Positions 8,859 through 16,796 of a DNA stretch of 64,000 nt are shown piece after piece. A program made the translations under genes and the position numbers. Source of the stretch: Bacteroidales bacterium UBA3297 (GTDB lineage: Bacteria; Bacteroidota; Bacteroidia; Bacteroidales; Paludibacteraceae); NCBI GenBank assembly GCA_002362105.1, contig DETD01000019.1, positions 12,684-76,683 of the forward strand, written 5' to 3'. The notes below the pieces were generated by a model. That model had not been told where the DNA came from and searched no databases. It worked only from the letters and a program-made list of their open reading frames with translations. Position 1 is the first letter of the stretch. The number at the start of each line of letters is the position of its first letter.

Positions 8859-10733
8859 TTACCGTCCGCAAAGCACAAGCAAGATGTTTACATCGCTTGG
8901 CGAAACACCCGGAATACGGCTGGCCTGGCCAATGGTTTCAGGGTCGATGCGGGCCAGTTTCTGCCGGGCTTCGGTGCTCAGCGAATTGATGGTCGAGTAG
9001 TCGAATTTGCCCTTAATCTTGATGTTTTCCAAGCGGTGCAGTTTGTCGGCAACCAGTGTCTCGCGTTCAATGTAGCCGCTGTATTTAATCTGTATTTCTG
9101 CCGCCTCAATAATTTCATCGCGGCGGTCGGCTATTTGGTCGAGTTTGTCCTTCAGTGCCGGAATGGCCTCCGAAAGCAACAAGATGTTCAGTTGTGGACG
9201 TGCCACCAGGTCAACCAGTTTGCACCCCTCGGTCAGGGCGGTAGTGCCGCATTTCTCGAGGAAGCTGTTGATGTATTTTGCTTGGATAGAATAACCTTTA
9301 ATGAAGCCGACCAGGTTGGCAATAGCCTCCTTCTTGCGGTTGTAGAGTTCCATACGCTCCTTTGTTGCCAAACCAATAGCGTAGCTCTTTGCAGTCAGGC
9401 GGGCGTCGGCATCGTCTTGGCGGAGCAGAATGCGGTATTCGGCACGCGAGGTGAACATTCGGTAAGGTTCGTCAACACCTTTGGTAACCAAGTCGTCGAT
9501 CAGTACGCCGATGTACGATTCGTCGCGGCCCAGTACCAGTGGTTCGGCCTTGGCGCAGTACTGGTGGGCGTTGATGCCGGCTACAATACCTTGTCCGGCC
9601 GCCTCTTCGTAGCCGGTAGTGCCGTTTACCTGTCCGGCAAGGAACAGGCCTGGCACAACCTTGCTTTCGAGCGAGTGTTTCAGTTGTGTCGGGTCGAAGA
9701 AGTCGTATTCGATGGCGTAGCCGGGGCGGTAGAGCTGCACATGCTCCAAACCTACAATGGTTTGCAGGGCAGCAATCTGGATGTCCATAGGCAGGCTCGA
9801 CGAGAATCCGTTGATGTAGTATTCTTGTGTGGTCTCGCCTTCTGGCTCTATAAAGATAGGGTGGTGGTCCTTATCGGCAAAAGTAACAATCTTGGTCTCG
9901 ATACTTGGACAGTAGCGTGGACCAATGCTCTTGATTTGGCCGTTATAAAGCGGAGACTCTGGCAACCCTTTGCGGAGTATCTCGTGCGTCTCGGGGTTGG
10001 TCTGTGTAATGAAGCACGGGCGCTGTTTCAGCGGACGTGGCTGGAAGTCGAGGTACGAGAACTTGTGGAAGTCGGTTTCGCCATACTGCTCCTGCATACG
10101 GTCGAAGTCGATGGTGCGGCCGTCGAGTCGGGCTGGGGTGCCGGTCTTCATACGGTCGGTCGTAATGCCCAGTTCTTTTAGTTGTTCGGTTAGGCCGAAA
10201 GCTGCGGGTTCGCTGATTCTGCCACCCCGTATCTGGGTGCGTCCGCAATGGATGAGTCCCGACAAGAAGGTGCCCGCCGTAATGACCACGGCAGCAGCCT
10301 TAAAGGTAGCGCCCATGGAGGTGGTTACGCCAGCCACTTTGCCGTCTTCAATAACAAGGTTGGTCACAGTGTCTTGCCAGATGCTCAGGTTTTCGGTGTT
10401 CTCCAACACCTCGCGCCACTTCTCCGAGAATTTCTGCCGGTCGCTCTGCGCACGCGGACTCCACATGGCCGGACCCTTCGAACGGTTCAGCAAACGGAAC
10501 TGGATGGCCGTCAGGTCGGTCACAATTCCGCACATGCCGCCTAAGGCGTCTACTTCGCGCACAATTTGGCCTTTGGCAATACCGCCAACGGCAGGGTTGC
10601 AGCTCATTTGCGCAATTTTGTGCATATCGATGGTGACTAGTAGGGTTTTTGAACCCAGGTGGGCGGCGGCCGCTGCCGCTTCACAGCCCGCATGGCCTGC
10701 GCCTACCACTATGACGTCGAAGTTGAAATCCAT
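8859..10733 (-). CDS. mnmG: tRNA uridine-5-carboxymethylaminomethyl modification enzyme MnmG (GidA)
   Basis: 624 residues, the normal MnmG length. It begins with the FAD-binding Rossmann motif VVGAGHAGCEAA and carries the conserved NPAVGGIAKGQIVREVDALGG block, GTFLSGLIHCG, and the C-terminal helical region (LATKERMELYNRKK... RIPGVSPSDVNILLV). With MnmE, which is not in this window, it installs the cmnm5 group on U34 of certain tRNAs using FAD, NADH and methylene-THF. The gene diverges from the TerB/J-domain gene. The two share a 68-bp promoter region. Confidence 0.97.
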   Translation of the reverse strand: MDFNFDVIVVGAGHAGCEAAAAAAHLGSKTLLVTIDMHKIAQMSCNPAVGGIAKGQIVREVDALGGMCGIVTDLTAIQFRLLNRSKGPAMWSPRAQSDRQKFSEKWREVLENTENLSIWQDTVTNLVIEDGKVAGVTTSMGATFKAAAVVITAGTFLSGLIHCGRTQIRGGRISEPAAFGLTEQLKELGITTDRMKTGTPARLDGRTIDFDRMQEQYGETDFHKFSYLDFQPRPLKQRPCFITQTNPETHEILRKGLPESPLYNGQIKSIGPRYCPSIETKIVTFADKDHHPIFIEPEGETTQEYYINGFSSSLPMDIQIAALQTIVGLEHVQLYRPGYAIEYDFFDPTQLKHSLESKVVPGLFLAGQVNGTTGYEEAAGQGIVAGINAHQYCAKAEPLVLGRDESYIGVLIDDLVTKGVDEPYRMFTSRAEYRILLRQDDADARLTAKSYAIGLATKERMELYNRKKEAIANLVGFIKGYSIQAKYINSFLEKCGTTALTEGCKLVDLVARPQLNILLLSEAIPALKDKLDQIADRRDEIIEAAEIQIKYSGYIERETLVADKLHRLENIKIKGKFDYSTINSLSTEARQKLARIDPETIGQASRIPGVSPSDVNILLVLCGR

Positions 10734-10756
10734 TGTTGTTTTAATAAAGACTACTG

Positions 10757-10764
10757 CAAAGGTA
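10757..10764 (-). promoter_or_regulatory. mnmG -7 box (TACCTTTG on the minus strand)
   Basis: The plus-strand sequence CAAAGGTA is the reverse complement of TACCTTTG, an exact TAnnTTTG, 23 nt before the mnmG ATG. It lies 13 bp from the oppositely oriented -7 box at 10778-10785, so the two divergent promoters overlap. Confidence 0.55.
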
Positions 10765-10777
10765 CTGAAAAAAATGC

Positions 10778-10785
10778 TACATTTG
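10778..10785 (+). promoter_or_regulatory. -7 box TACATTTG for the TerB/J-domain gene
   Basis: Exact TAnnTTTG followed by C, 16 nt before the ATG at 10802. The transcript would have a very short leader. Confidence 0.55.
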
Positions 10786-10801
10786 CGGAAAAGATTAATA
10801 C

Positions 10802-11695
10802 ATGGGAGTAGCTAGTGTCATTGGTGCAATTGTCGGGCTGTTTATAGGGGGGGGACCTATAGGGGGCCTCATTGGTTATTGCTTGGGCAAAATGCTTGAA
10901 GGGAGCGATAACCTCAAGTTAGAGAATATTTTCTCAACATCTGACAATAAAGAACGTTTCTCGTTCCAAATTTCGTTGTTGACGCTGATGGCTGCCGTTA
11001 TGCAGGCCAATGGGTTGGCTAAGCGTAGTGAGCTCGATTTTGTGAAAACCTACATCAAGAAGGCATTCCCAACCGAAGATGACCAAAAATACGCCCTTCA
11101 ACTGCTGAAGGAATTGTTGGAGCAGAACATCGATGTTGATGGGGTGGCCAAACAGGTGGGCCGCCAGATGAACATCTACCATAAACGCGAGCTGATCCAC
11201 TTCTTGTTGGGCATCGGATATGCCGACGGCATTCTGCAAAGGTCAGAAGACAGCATTATTCTGAAAATTGCCCTAAAAATGGGTGTGTCAAGTGTTGATT
11301 ATAACGCAATTAAGGCTGCATACTTTACTAATGAGAATGGCGAAGAAACGTTTTATAGAGGCGGGTCTTCGCAAAATAGATCGAGCAGCTCCTCTAATAA
11401 TACTAAGCGGGAACAGTCGTCGTCAAGTTCAAGTGGTGGTAGTAGCTACAGCCGTTCCAGTGGCAGCAGTGCCCGCCAGTCGTCGGGTATGTCACTTTCT
11501 ACCGCCTACAGTGTGCTGGGCATACAGAGCACGGCCACTAACGAAGAGGTGGTGAAGGCCTACCGCAGTATGTGTAAGAAGTTCCACCCCGACCGTGTAC
11601 AGAGTTTGGGCGAGAATGCGGTAAAGGATGCCGAAGAACACATGACGAAGATTAACCAGGCGTATAGCGTGGTTAAAAGCAACCGGAATATGTAG
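10802..11695 (+). CDS. TerB and J-domain co-chaperone, DjlA-like
   Basis: 297 residues in the order seen in DjlA. An N-terminal glycine-rich hydrophobic segment (ASVIGAIVGLFIGGGPIGGLIGYCLG) probably inserts in the membrane. A helical TerB-like domain follows at about 50-180 (FQISLLTLMAAVMQANGLAKR... LLGIGYADGILQRSED). A Ser-rich linker (195-230) leads to a C-terminal J domain with AYSVLGIQSTATNEEVVKAYR and the HPD motif in KKFHPDRVQ. The HPD implies stimulation of DnaK ATPase at the membrane. It is transcribed away from mnmG and converges on the VTT gene. Confidence 0.88.
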   Translation: MGVASVIGAIVGLFIGGGPIGGLIGYCLGKMLEGSDNLKLENIFSTSDNKERFSFQISLLTLMAAVMQANGLAKRSELDFVKTYIKKAFPTEDDQKYALQLLKELLEQNIDVDGVAKQVGRQMNIYHKRELIHFLLGIGYADGILQRSEDSIILKIALKMGVSSVDYNAIKAAYFTNENGEETFYRGGSSQNRSSSSSNNTKREQSSSSSSGGSSYSRSSGSSARQSSGMSLSTAYSVLGIQSTATNEEVVKAYRSMCKKFHPDRVQSLGENAVKDAEEHMTKINQAYSVVKSNRNM

Positions 11696-11720
11696 TAAGA
11701 AATAAGTCTTGACTGTTTCT

Positions 11721-12227
11721 TCAGGCTAACAATGAAATGACTCCCAGTCTGATTAGTGCTATAACTATGTAGCGTCCGCCCTTCCCCAACATAATGAAGA
11801 TGGTGGTCTTCTTGAGGTCGCAGTGCAGCAACCCGAGTGAGATGACGATGAGTTGCCCGAAAGCGGGCAGGAAGGAAAGCAATCCTAAAGGCGGACCCCA
11901 TTTCTGTGCCTTTTTCACAAAACGTCTGAGTTTATGGGGCGGTATGCGTCCATAGGTGCACAGCCATCGCAGTTTGCCTAATGTGCCCATCCAATAGAGT
12001 GTGAGGGCACCCAGTGTGTTGCCGGTGGTGGCAATAATGATGCACAACAACGGATTCAGTCCGTTGGTGCTGATGCAGAATATAAATATGATTTCGCTGG
12101 GAAATGGAACAATGGTTGCGGCCAGAAATGTGGCTAAAAACAATCCGATGTATCCCCACGACTCCAACACGACCGATAACTGGTCGTAAAACCCTTGCAG
12201 TTGGGATATAATGTCGAGCAAATCCAT
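11721..12227 (-). CDS. VTT/DedA-like membrane protein (YqaA type)
   Basis: 168 residues with four or five hydrophobic segments. GYIGLFLATFLAATIVPFPSE has the PxPSE-type motif of DedA/VTT (SNARE-associated) proteins and is followed by ATTGNTLGALTLYWMG and the late GxLR-like region. It matches the short YqaA subgroup. The DedA superfamily is linked to lipid flipping and envelope homeostasis; no substrate can be read here. It is the last gene of a purD operon, 10 nt after the preceding membrane protein gene. Confidence 0.82.
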   Translation of the reverse strand: MDLLDIISQLQGFYDQLSVVLESWGYIGLFLATFLAATIVPFPSEIIFIFCISTNGLNPLLCIIIATTGNTLGALTLYWMGTLGKLRWLCTYGRIPPHKLRRFVKKAQKWGPPLGLLSFLPAFGQLIVISLGLLHCDLKKTTIFIMLGKGGRYIVIALIRLGVISLLA

Positions 12228-12237
12228 CTCGGGGGCG

Positions 12238-13230
12238 TTATGCGAAAAGAACGTGTATGCTGTAGGCTACAATAGCCACAACCAGCACCCTGAAACTCCA
12301 TAAACTGATTTTGCTTTCTGCTACCGTGGTGCTGAACACACGGCCAATGATGATGCTTGCCAGAAAGATGAGTGTGTTGAGCAGGTTGTTGAAGCCTGAC
12401 CTCGAGAACAGCATCATAACAATGGTGAACAACAGCATCTGCACGAAGAACGAGAACATTCTGCGCTGTTTCAATACCTCTTTCTGGTAGGTTAGCCAGA
12501 TATAGATGAGCGAGCCCACCAGCATTATTCCTACGACCGCCGCAAACGCTATTTCGTTACTCTCCATTTTGGGGATCCACAGCTGCAGGTGGGTGGTTGG
12601 GTTGAGGTAGTTCTTGAAGATGTTCGACTGCCCCGTGAGCCACAAGCCGATGCTGCCGTAGAAGAGGGGCAGGAAGGCCCCGGTAAGGGTCGACAACAGG
12701 GTTCGCAGACTGAGGATGTTGATGTTGTAGTAGAAATAGAAGAACACCATCAGGTAGAGCAGGCAGAATGGGTAGACCATTGCCGCCAGACCCAGCATAA
12801 GGCCGATGTTGAAGGTGTGTATCTGCGAGTTGTTGCTACTGAGGGCCAGTGCCGAGGCTATGCACGCAAACAGCAACAGGGCCACTACCGAGCCTGAGGT
12901 CAGGTAGTGCGGTTGTAGCAGCAAACCGGTCAGCAGTACACAGAGGGCTGAGGGCAGAATGGTTCTGACCTTGATGAACGAATACGCCTCGTTCAGCCGC
13001 AAAATGGTAAATGAAACCAACAACGCGACTACCAGGTCGATGCCCCGGCTGATTAGCGGGTTAAGCGACAGCCACTCCGATACATAGTTGAAGGCGTATG
13101 ACTCCGAACCGAGTGCAACCTCGTTTCCGCTATGGAAAAAGTCGCCCCATAGCACCACAGCCACAATAAAGATTAGAATGTTGCTGATAGCGCCGGGCCT
13201 GATGATGTCGTTCCACTGTGTGCGTGTCAT
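12238..13230 (-). CDS. Polytopic inner-membrane protein of unknown function
   Basis: 330 residues with about nine to ten predicted membrane helices (ISNILIFIVAVVLWG, LVVALLVSFTILRL, VVALLLFACIASALAL, FFVQMLLFTIVMMLF and others). There are few charged residues apart from short loops. It resembles the Bacteroidota membrane family annotated DUF6427, but I hold that name loosely. It sits 22 nt after purD and 10 nt before the VTT gene, so it is translated from the same transcript. Function is unknown. Confidence 0.7.
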   Translation of the reverse strand: MTRTQWNDIIRPGAISNILIFIVAVVLWGDFFHSGNEVALGSESYAFNYVSEWLSLNPLISRGIDLVVALLVSFTILRLNEAYSFIKVRTILPSALCVLLTGLLLQPHYLTSGSVVALLLFACIASALALSSNNSQIHTFNIGLMLGLAAMVYPFCLLYLMVFFYFYYNINILSLRTLLSTLTGAFLPLFYGSIGLWLTGQSNIFKNYLNPTTHLQLWIPKMESNEIAFAAVVGIMLVGSLIYIWLTYQKEVLKQRRMFSFFVQMLLFTIVMMLFSRSGFNNLLNTLIFLASIIIGRVFSTTVAESKISLWSFRVLVVAIVAYSIHVLFA

Positions 13231-13252
13231 ATCGCCAGATGTTTATTATGGG

Positions 13253-14524
13253 TTAGAGGTCGAAACCGATGTCGCGACGGAAGTACTTCTTATCGTAGTC
13301 GATGACTTGTGCGTTTTTGAACGACTGGGCCAAGGCTTCGGCTTTGGTGTTGCCGTAGCTAGAAATGGCTATTACACGGCCGCCGCTGGTCACCAACTCG
13401 CCCTTCTCGTTAATGGCAGTGCCGGCGTGGAAGAGGATGCTGTCTTGCACTTTGTCGAGCCCTGTCATCACCTTGCCCTTCTCGTAGTCTTCGGGGTAGC
13501 CGCCCGATACCAGCATGACGGTAACAGCGGTGCGTGGGTCTACCTCGAGGGTGCGTTTGCCGAGGTCGTGGTTGGCTACGCCTTCAAACAGGTCGACGAG
13601 GTCGCTCTTGATGCGGAGCATAACGGCTTCTGTTTCAGGGTCGCCCATGCGTACGTTGTATTCGATGACCATCGGTTCGTTCTTCACGTTGATAAGGCCT
13701 AAGAAGATGAAGCCCTTATAGTCGATCTTTTCTTCCTTCAAACCGTTGATGGTAGGGATAACGATGCGTTCTTCCACCTTCTTCATAAAGGTGTCGTCGG
13801 CAAACGGAACCGGAGAAACCGAACCCATACCGCCGGTGTTGAGGCCCTTGTCGCCTTCGCCAATACGCTTGTAGTCTTTTGCTACAGGCAGAATCTTGTA
13901 GTTGTCGCCGTCGGTGAGGACGAAGACCGAACATTCAATACCAGAAAGGAACTCTTCGATAACAACGGTAGCGCTGGCATTGCCGAACATGCCGTCGAAC
14001 ATTTCCTTCAACTCTTTCTTGGCGGTAGCCAAGTCGGGAATAATGAGCACACCCTTACCGGCAGCCAGACCGTCGGCCTTGAGCACGTAAGGCGCTTCGA
14101 GGGTTTCGAGGAACTTGCAGGCCTCGTCGTAGGTTTCGCCGGTGAAACTCTGGTAGCGTGCGGTAGGAATGTTGTGGCGCATCATAAAGGCTTTAGCGAA
14201 GTCCTTGCTGCCTTCCAACTGGGCACCAGTCTTGCTTGGACCAATAACAGCCACGTTCTTCAAAGCAGCGTCGGCCTGGAAGAAGTCTGCAATGCCTTCA
14301 ACAAGCGGCACTTCAGGGCCAACCACCACCATAGAGATGCCGTTAGCCTTAACGAACTCGCCGATAGCCTTGAAGTCGGTCACCTTGATGTTGACGTTTT
14401 CGCCAACAGAACCGGTACCACCATTACCAGGAGCGATGAAGAGTTTCTCAACTTTCTTACTTTGGGCAATTTTCCATGCCATTGCGTGTTCGCGGCCACC
14501 TGAGCCAAGCAATAAGAGTTTCAT
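13253..14524 (-). CDS. purD: Phosphoribosylamine-glycine ligase PurD (GARS)
   Basis: 423 residues, the standard bacterial length. The N-domain has LLLGSGGREHAMAWK and GPEVPLVEGIADFF. The ATP-grasp core has KADGLAAGKGVLI, VVIEEFLSGIECSVF, NTGGMGSVSP and EYNVRMGDPETEAVM. It joins phosphoribosylamine and glycine with ATP hydrolysis in step 2 of de novo purine synthesis. It heads an operon with two membrane-protein genes. purE lies 4 kb away, beyond an accessory island. Confidence 0.97.
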   Translation of the reverse strand: MKLLLLGSGGREHAMAWKIAQSKKVEKLFIAPGNGGTGSVGENVNIKVTDFKAIGEFVKANGISMVVVGPEVPLVEGIADFFQADAALKNVAVIGPSKTGAQLEGSKDFAKAFMMRHNIPTARYQSFTGETYDEACKFLETLEAPYVLKADGLAAGKGVLIIPDLATAKKELKEMFDGMFGNASATVVIEEFLSGIECSVFVLTDGDNYKILPVAKDYKRIGEGDKGLNTGGMGSVSPVPFADDTFMKKVEERIVIPTINGLKEEKIDYKGFIFLGLINVKNEPMVIEYNVRMGDPETEAVMLRIKSDLVDLFEGVANHDLGKRTLEVDPRTAVTVMLVSGGYPEDYEKGKVMTGLDKVQDSILFHAGTAINEKGELVTSGGRVIAISSYGNTKAEALAQSFKNAQVIDYDKKYFRRDIGFDL

Positions 14525-14583
14525 ATCGTTGTTTTTTATATATATTTTTTTGTTCAGACGGGAAACTGTAATCCCATATTATG

Positions 14584-14591
14584 CAAATTTA
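14584..14591 (-). promoter_or_regulatory. purD -7 box (TAAATTTG on the minus strand)
   Basis: CAAATTTA on the plus strand is the complement of TAAATTTG followed by C. It lies about 60 nt upstream of the purD ATG. No -33 TTG is seen at 19-21 nt spacing. Confidence 0.5.
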
Positions 14592-14706
14592 CAAAAAGCA
14601 CGGCCAAAAAGCCCCTATTTGGTTGGGAAAAATAGTTTTCAATCATCAGCACAAGGTGTTTTTTCCCGAATAGGTCAAATTTATTGGTAAATAAATAACT
14701 ATCCTT

Positions 14707-15441
14707 ATGAAAGAACTTACAGGCGAAGTTGTTTTAATTGCAGACGATGAAAGAAGCCGAAATTATATGTGGTTTGATAATTCAGAGAAACTTAGTTCCA
14801 ATTTACAAATAGTACCTCTCTCTGAAGCAAGAAATTATCAGAACCAATTGTGTTTAACATCACAACCTGAATCCGGAATGATGTTAATTAGGCATCCATA
14901 CGAAAGCAGATACATCAGTGCTAATAATTATCAAGATGAAATTATTAAGCATAAGATGAGAGCCATAAGAAAGGTTTCTCAATGCTTGGGCGCAAAAAAA
15001 GTTGAATATAGTTGGCTATTTAATCAAGAAGGAACAAGAGAATTTGACGCAGAAGGAAACTTGAAGATAAAAGTCGTAGAGATTGACGGTTCATATATAA
15101 AGCGTCAAGAAACTAAGTGCCGAGATTCTTATAAACGCTTTGATACCTTTGAAGGCGTTTATAGTGAAGCAGATTGGAATGAAGCAAGAAAAGTTGCTTC
15201 AGAGATGGGGTTAGACAGAGATCCCGATATAGTTGACTTGATAGAATCAAGAAAACCAGGATTAGCTAACAAACAGACATCTTATAGGGTCGAAATCAAT
15301 AGCACAAGAGAGACCAATGAAAGGATGGATATTGCCTTTAGTGTTACTATACTAAAAGGTGTATTTAAATTAGGTGGTGGTGTGCATGAAGTAATAACTT
15401 CTAGTCAGGAAATTTCATTAATATGTGATGTTCAATTTTGA
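14707..15441 (+). CDS. Hypothetical protein, accessory island
   Basis: 244 residues with no signal peptide, membrane helix or family motif that I recognise. Visible features are an N-terminal MKELTGEVVLIADDERSRNY, a charged middle with KVEYSWLFNQ and KVVEIDGSYIK, a helical PDIVDLIESRKPG, and a C-terminal beta-rich block (YRVEINSTRETNERMDIAFS... LGGGVHEVITSSQEISL). It is AT-rich and lies at the start of the island between purD and purE, immediately before the first copy of the 200-bp island repeat. Function is unknown; a cargo or defence role is only suggested by position. Confidence 0.6.
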   Translation: MKELTGEVVLIADDERSRNYMWFDNSEKLSSNLQIVPLSEARNYQNQLCLTSQPESGMMLIRHPYESRYISANNYQDEIIKHKMRAIRKVSQCLGAKKVEYSWLFNQEGTREFDAEGNLKIKVVEIDGSYIKRQETKCRDSYKRFDTFEGVYSEADWNEARKVASEMGLDRDPDIVDLIESRKPGLANKQTSYRVEINSTRETNERMDIAFSVTILKGVFKLGGGVHEVITSSQEISLICDVQF

Positions 15442-15467
15442 AAAATAGTCACTTTGACACCCGGCGA

Positions 15468-15674
15468 TAGCCGGTCGCACCGATAGGCACCCTGTTTCCC
15501 AACAGAGTGCCTATCTTCTATCTGAAATGATATGGAATATCTAAATCTAAACGAAAATCTCACATTCTTCTACGGACTTCTCCTCCCAATACTCGTCACG
15601 CTCGATTTGAACGGGTAGGGTGGTTTGCGTGCCGTTTATGATTATCGGCATATTGAAGGTGCCTTTGAGCACGA
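15468..15674. repeat. Island repeat copy 1 (hairpin plus 3' end of a small gene)
   Basis: About 205 bp that closely match 18398-18600, with roughly nine in ten positions alike by eye. It contains a terminator hairpin (15482-15515) and, on the minus strand, a decayed C-terminal fragment reading FNMPIIINGTQTTLPVQI then ERDEYWEEKSVEECEIF and a stop. A shorter third copy lies at 16634-16697. The 5' part of the gene is missing, so this is a pseudogene tail duplicated in the island. Confidence 0.8.
15482..15515. terminator. Hairpin inside island repeat copy 1
   Basis: 15-bp arms (15482-15496 and 15501-15515) with one mismatch and a TCCC loop. It would end transcription of the hypothetical gene at 14707-15441. 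The same hairpin recurs at 18412-18445. Confidence 0.65.
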
Positions 15675-15704
15675 GTTCATATCTATAGAGAAAACACTTA
15701 GTTA

Positions 15705-16004
15705 CTAAATTTCGACCAAATCGTTGATTTTGAGTTTTTCTTCTATCTCAGCGATAGACTTTAGTGAAAAATTGATTTTGCCAGAAAGCAATTTGCTAAC
15801 ATATTGTGGAGAAACCCCAAGTCTCGTCGCAACTTCATTACGAGAGAAGTTGTTTTCTTGCATAAAGTCAACAATCTTTAGCGCAATGTGTCTTGACCAC
15901 TTTTGCCACTTGTTGTTTGCTTTGCGCTCTGCGGCTTCCTTTGCAAATGAAGAAACTTCATTGTTTGAATGCTTCTCCAAAAATTCTAATGTTTCTTTTC
16001 TCAT
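15705..16004 (-). CDS. HigA-like XRE antitoxin/repressor
   Basis: 99 residues with a C-terminal helix-turn-helix: MQENNFSRNEVATRLGVSPQ then YVSKLLSGKINFSLKSIAEI. This is a typical XRE domain, preceded by a basic helical N-terminus. The gene starts 2 nt after the stop of the upstream partner, an arrangement that implies translational coupling. In HigBA-type modules the antitoxin neutralises the toxin by binding and represses the shared promoter. A perfect palindrome over that promoter (16591-16624) fits this role. Confidence 0.85.
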   Translation of the reverse strand: MRKETLEFLEKHSNNEVSSFAKEAAERKANNKWQKWSRHIALKIVDFMQENNFSRNEVATRLGVSPQYVSKLLSGKINFSLKSIAEIEEKLKINDLVEI

Positions 16005-16006
16005 GA

Positions 16007-16555
16007 TTAGTCCTCCTTTGTGAAATCCACGAAACTATCCTTGTCAAAAACACCATTTTCAATAAGGAAGTCCCTACATTTGTTAAGTTTCTCCAATTGT
16101 TCTTCTGTATGTTTGCGTTCTTGCATCGTGGCGGTTAGTTTTATGGCACCACCTGTTACGATGTAAACGTTTGGCTCAAGTCTGATAGCATAAATCCGTA
16201 ACCAACTTGGATGTCTCTGATTATTCCAATTTCGTGCCTTATTTCTTGTCAGTTCGGTCTTTATTGCATCAGTTTGACTTAGAGGACGGAATAGATTGTC
16301 CAGGTTTTCAGTACTTGGGAACTCAAGAATCAATTCTTCCAATGCATCCGCGTCCTCAAAAGTATCAGAGATTGCCTGAGATATTTTCTCAATGTGAAAG
16401 TAGTTCTTGAGGTCTTCAATATTTTCTTTGAAGAAATCAAGAAGAAAATTCGCATCGTTCCAGTCTTTAAACAATAAAGAAAGGGCATCGCCATCCTCGT
16501 TTTCTTTTACTGACCAAAGATGGTCATAACCTTCTAAACCTCTAATAAATTTCAT
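16007..16555 (-). CDS. Putative HigB-like toxin partner of the XRE antitoxin
   Basis: 182 residues from MKFIRGLEGYDHLWSVKE. The longer in-frame start at 16651 is rejected because the promoter and operator palindrome lie inside it. The C-terminal part (WLRIYAIRLEPNVYIVTGG then AIKLTATMQERKHTEEQLEKL) resembles the core of RelE/HigB/Gp49-type proteins: basic strand residues, then a lysine-rich helix. The N-terminal 110 residues are an acidic helical extension, making it longer than canonical HigB. Toxin-first order and 2-nt spacing to the antitoxin support a HigBA-like unit. mRNA-interferase activity is inference. Confidence 0.65.
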   Translation of the reverse strand: MKFIRGLEGYDHLWSVKENEDGDALSLLFKDWNDANFLLDFFKENIEDLKNYFHIEKISQAISDTFEDADALEELILEFPSTENLDNLFRPLSQTDAIKTELTRNKARNWNNQRHPSWLRIYAIRLEPNVYIVTGGAIKLTATMQERKHTEEQLEKLNKCRDFLIENGVFDKDSFVDFTKED

Positions 16556-16571
16556 GGCGTTTTTATTTAAT

Positions 16572-16603
16572 GCAAATATAGATATAAATTCCCGAAAGTG
16601 CAA
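16572..16603 (-). promoter_or_regulatory. Promoter of the toxin-antitoxin operon
   Basis: On the minus strand a -33 TTG (complement of CAA at 16601-16603) is followed by exactly 20 nt and then TATATTTGC (complement of 16572-16580). This is an excellent match to TTG-N19-21-TAnnTTTG. It lies 17 nt from the toxin ATG. The -33 element sits inside the operator palindrome. Confidence 0.8.
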
Positions 16604-16624
16604 CTTATAAGTTGCACTTTCGGG
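16591..16624. promoter_or_regulatory. Perfect 34-bp palindromic operator
   Basis: The half-site CCCGAAAGTGCAACTTA (16591-16607) is followed without spacer by its exact reverse complement (16608-16624). It covers the -33 element of the toxin-antitoxin promoter, so a bound dimeric XRE repressor would block sigma contact. Autoregulation is the obvious inference. Confidence 0.8.
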
Positions 16625-16633
16625 GAATAATTT

Positions 16634-16697
16634 AGAAAATCTCACATTCATCTACGGACTTCTCCTCCCAATACTCGTCACGTTCGATTTGGACGGC
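16634..16697. repeat. Island repeat, short middle copy
   Basis: About 60 bp matching the central part of the repeats at 15549-15610 and 18481-18543 (the minus-strand coding end ERDEYWEEKSVEECEIF). It is truncated and diverged on its right side, where it runs into the promoter region of the AAA-ATPase gene. Confidence 0.7.
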
Positions 16698-16741
16698 CTT
16701 GCACGCATAAAACCGAATGGTAGGGTATAGACATGAATACT

Positions 16742-16771
16742 TTGTCAACTCTAAAAAAGTGCATAATTTTG
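16742..16771 (+). promoter_or_regulatory. Promoter of the AAA-ATPase/PD-(D/E)XK gene
   Basis: TTG at 16742-16744, a 19-nt spacer, then TAATTTTG at 16764-16771: a full Bacteroidota -33/-7 pair ending 25 nt before the ATG at 16797. Confidence 0.75.
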
Positions 16772-16796
16772 TATCGAATAATAAATTGGGATAAGT

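Noticed and set aside
8838..10181. 447-codon open frame on the plus strand
   Set aside because: Antisense shadow of mnmG, with no recognisable domain.
16591..16624. Palindrome as a transposon end or attachment site
   Set aside because: Single copy, and exactly placed over a promoter of a repressor operon, so an operator explains it better.
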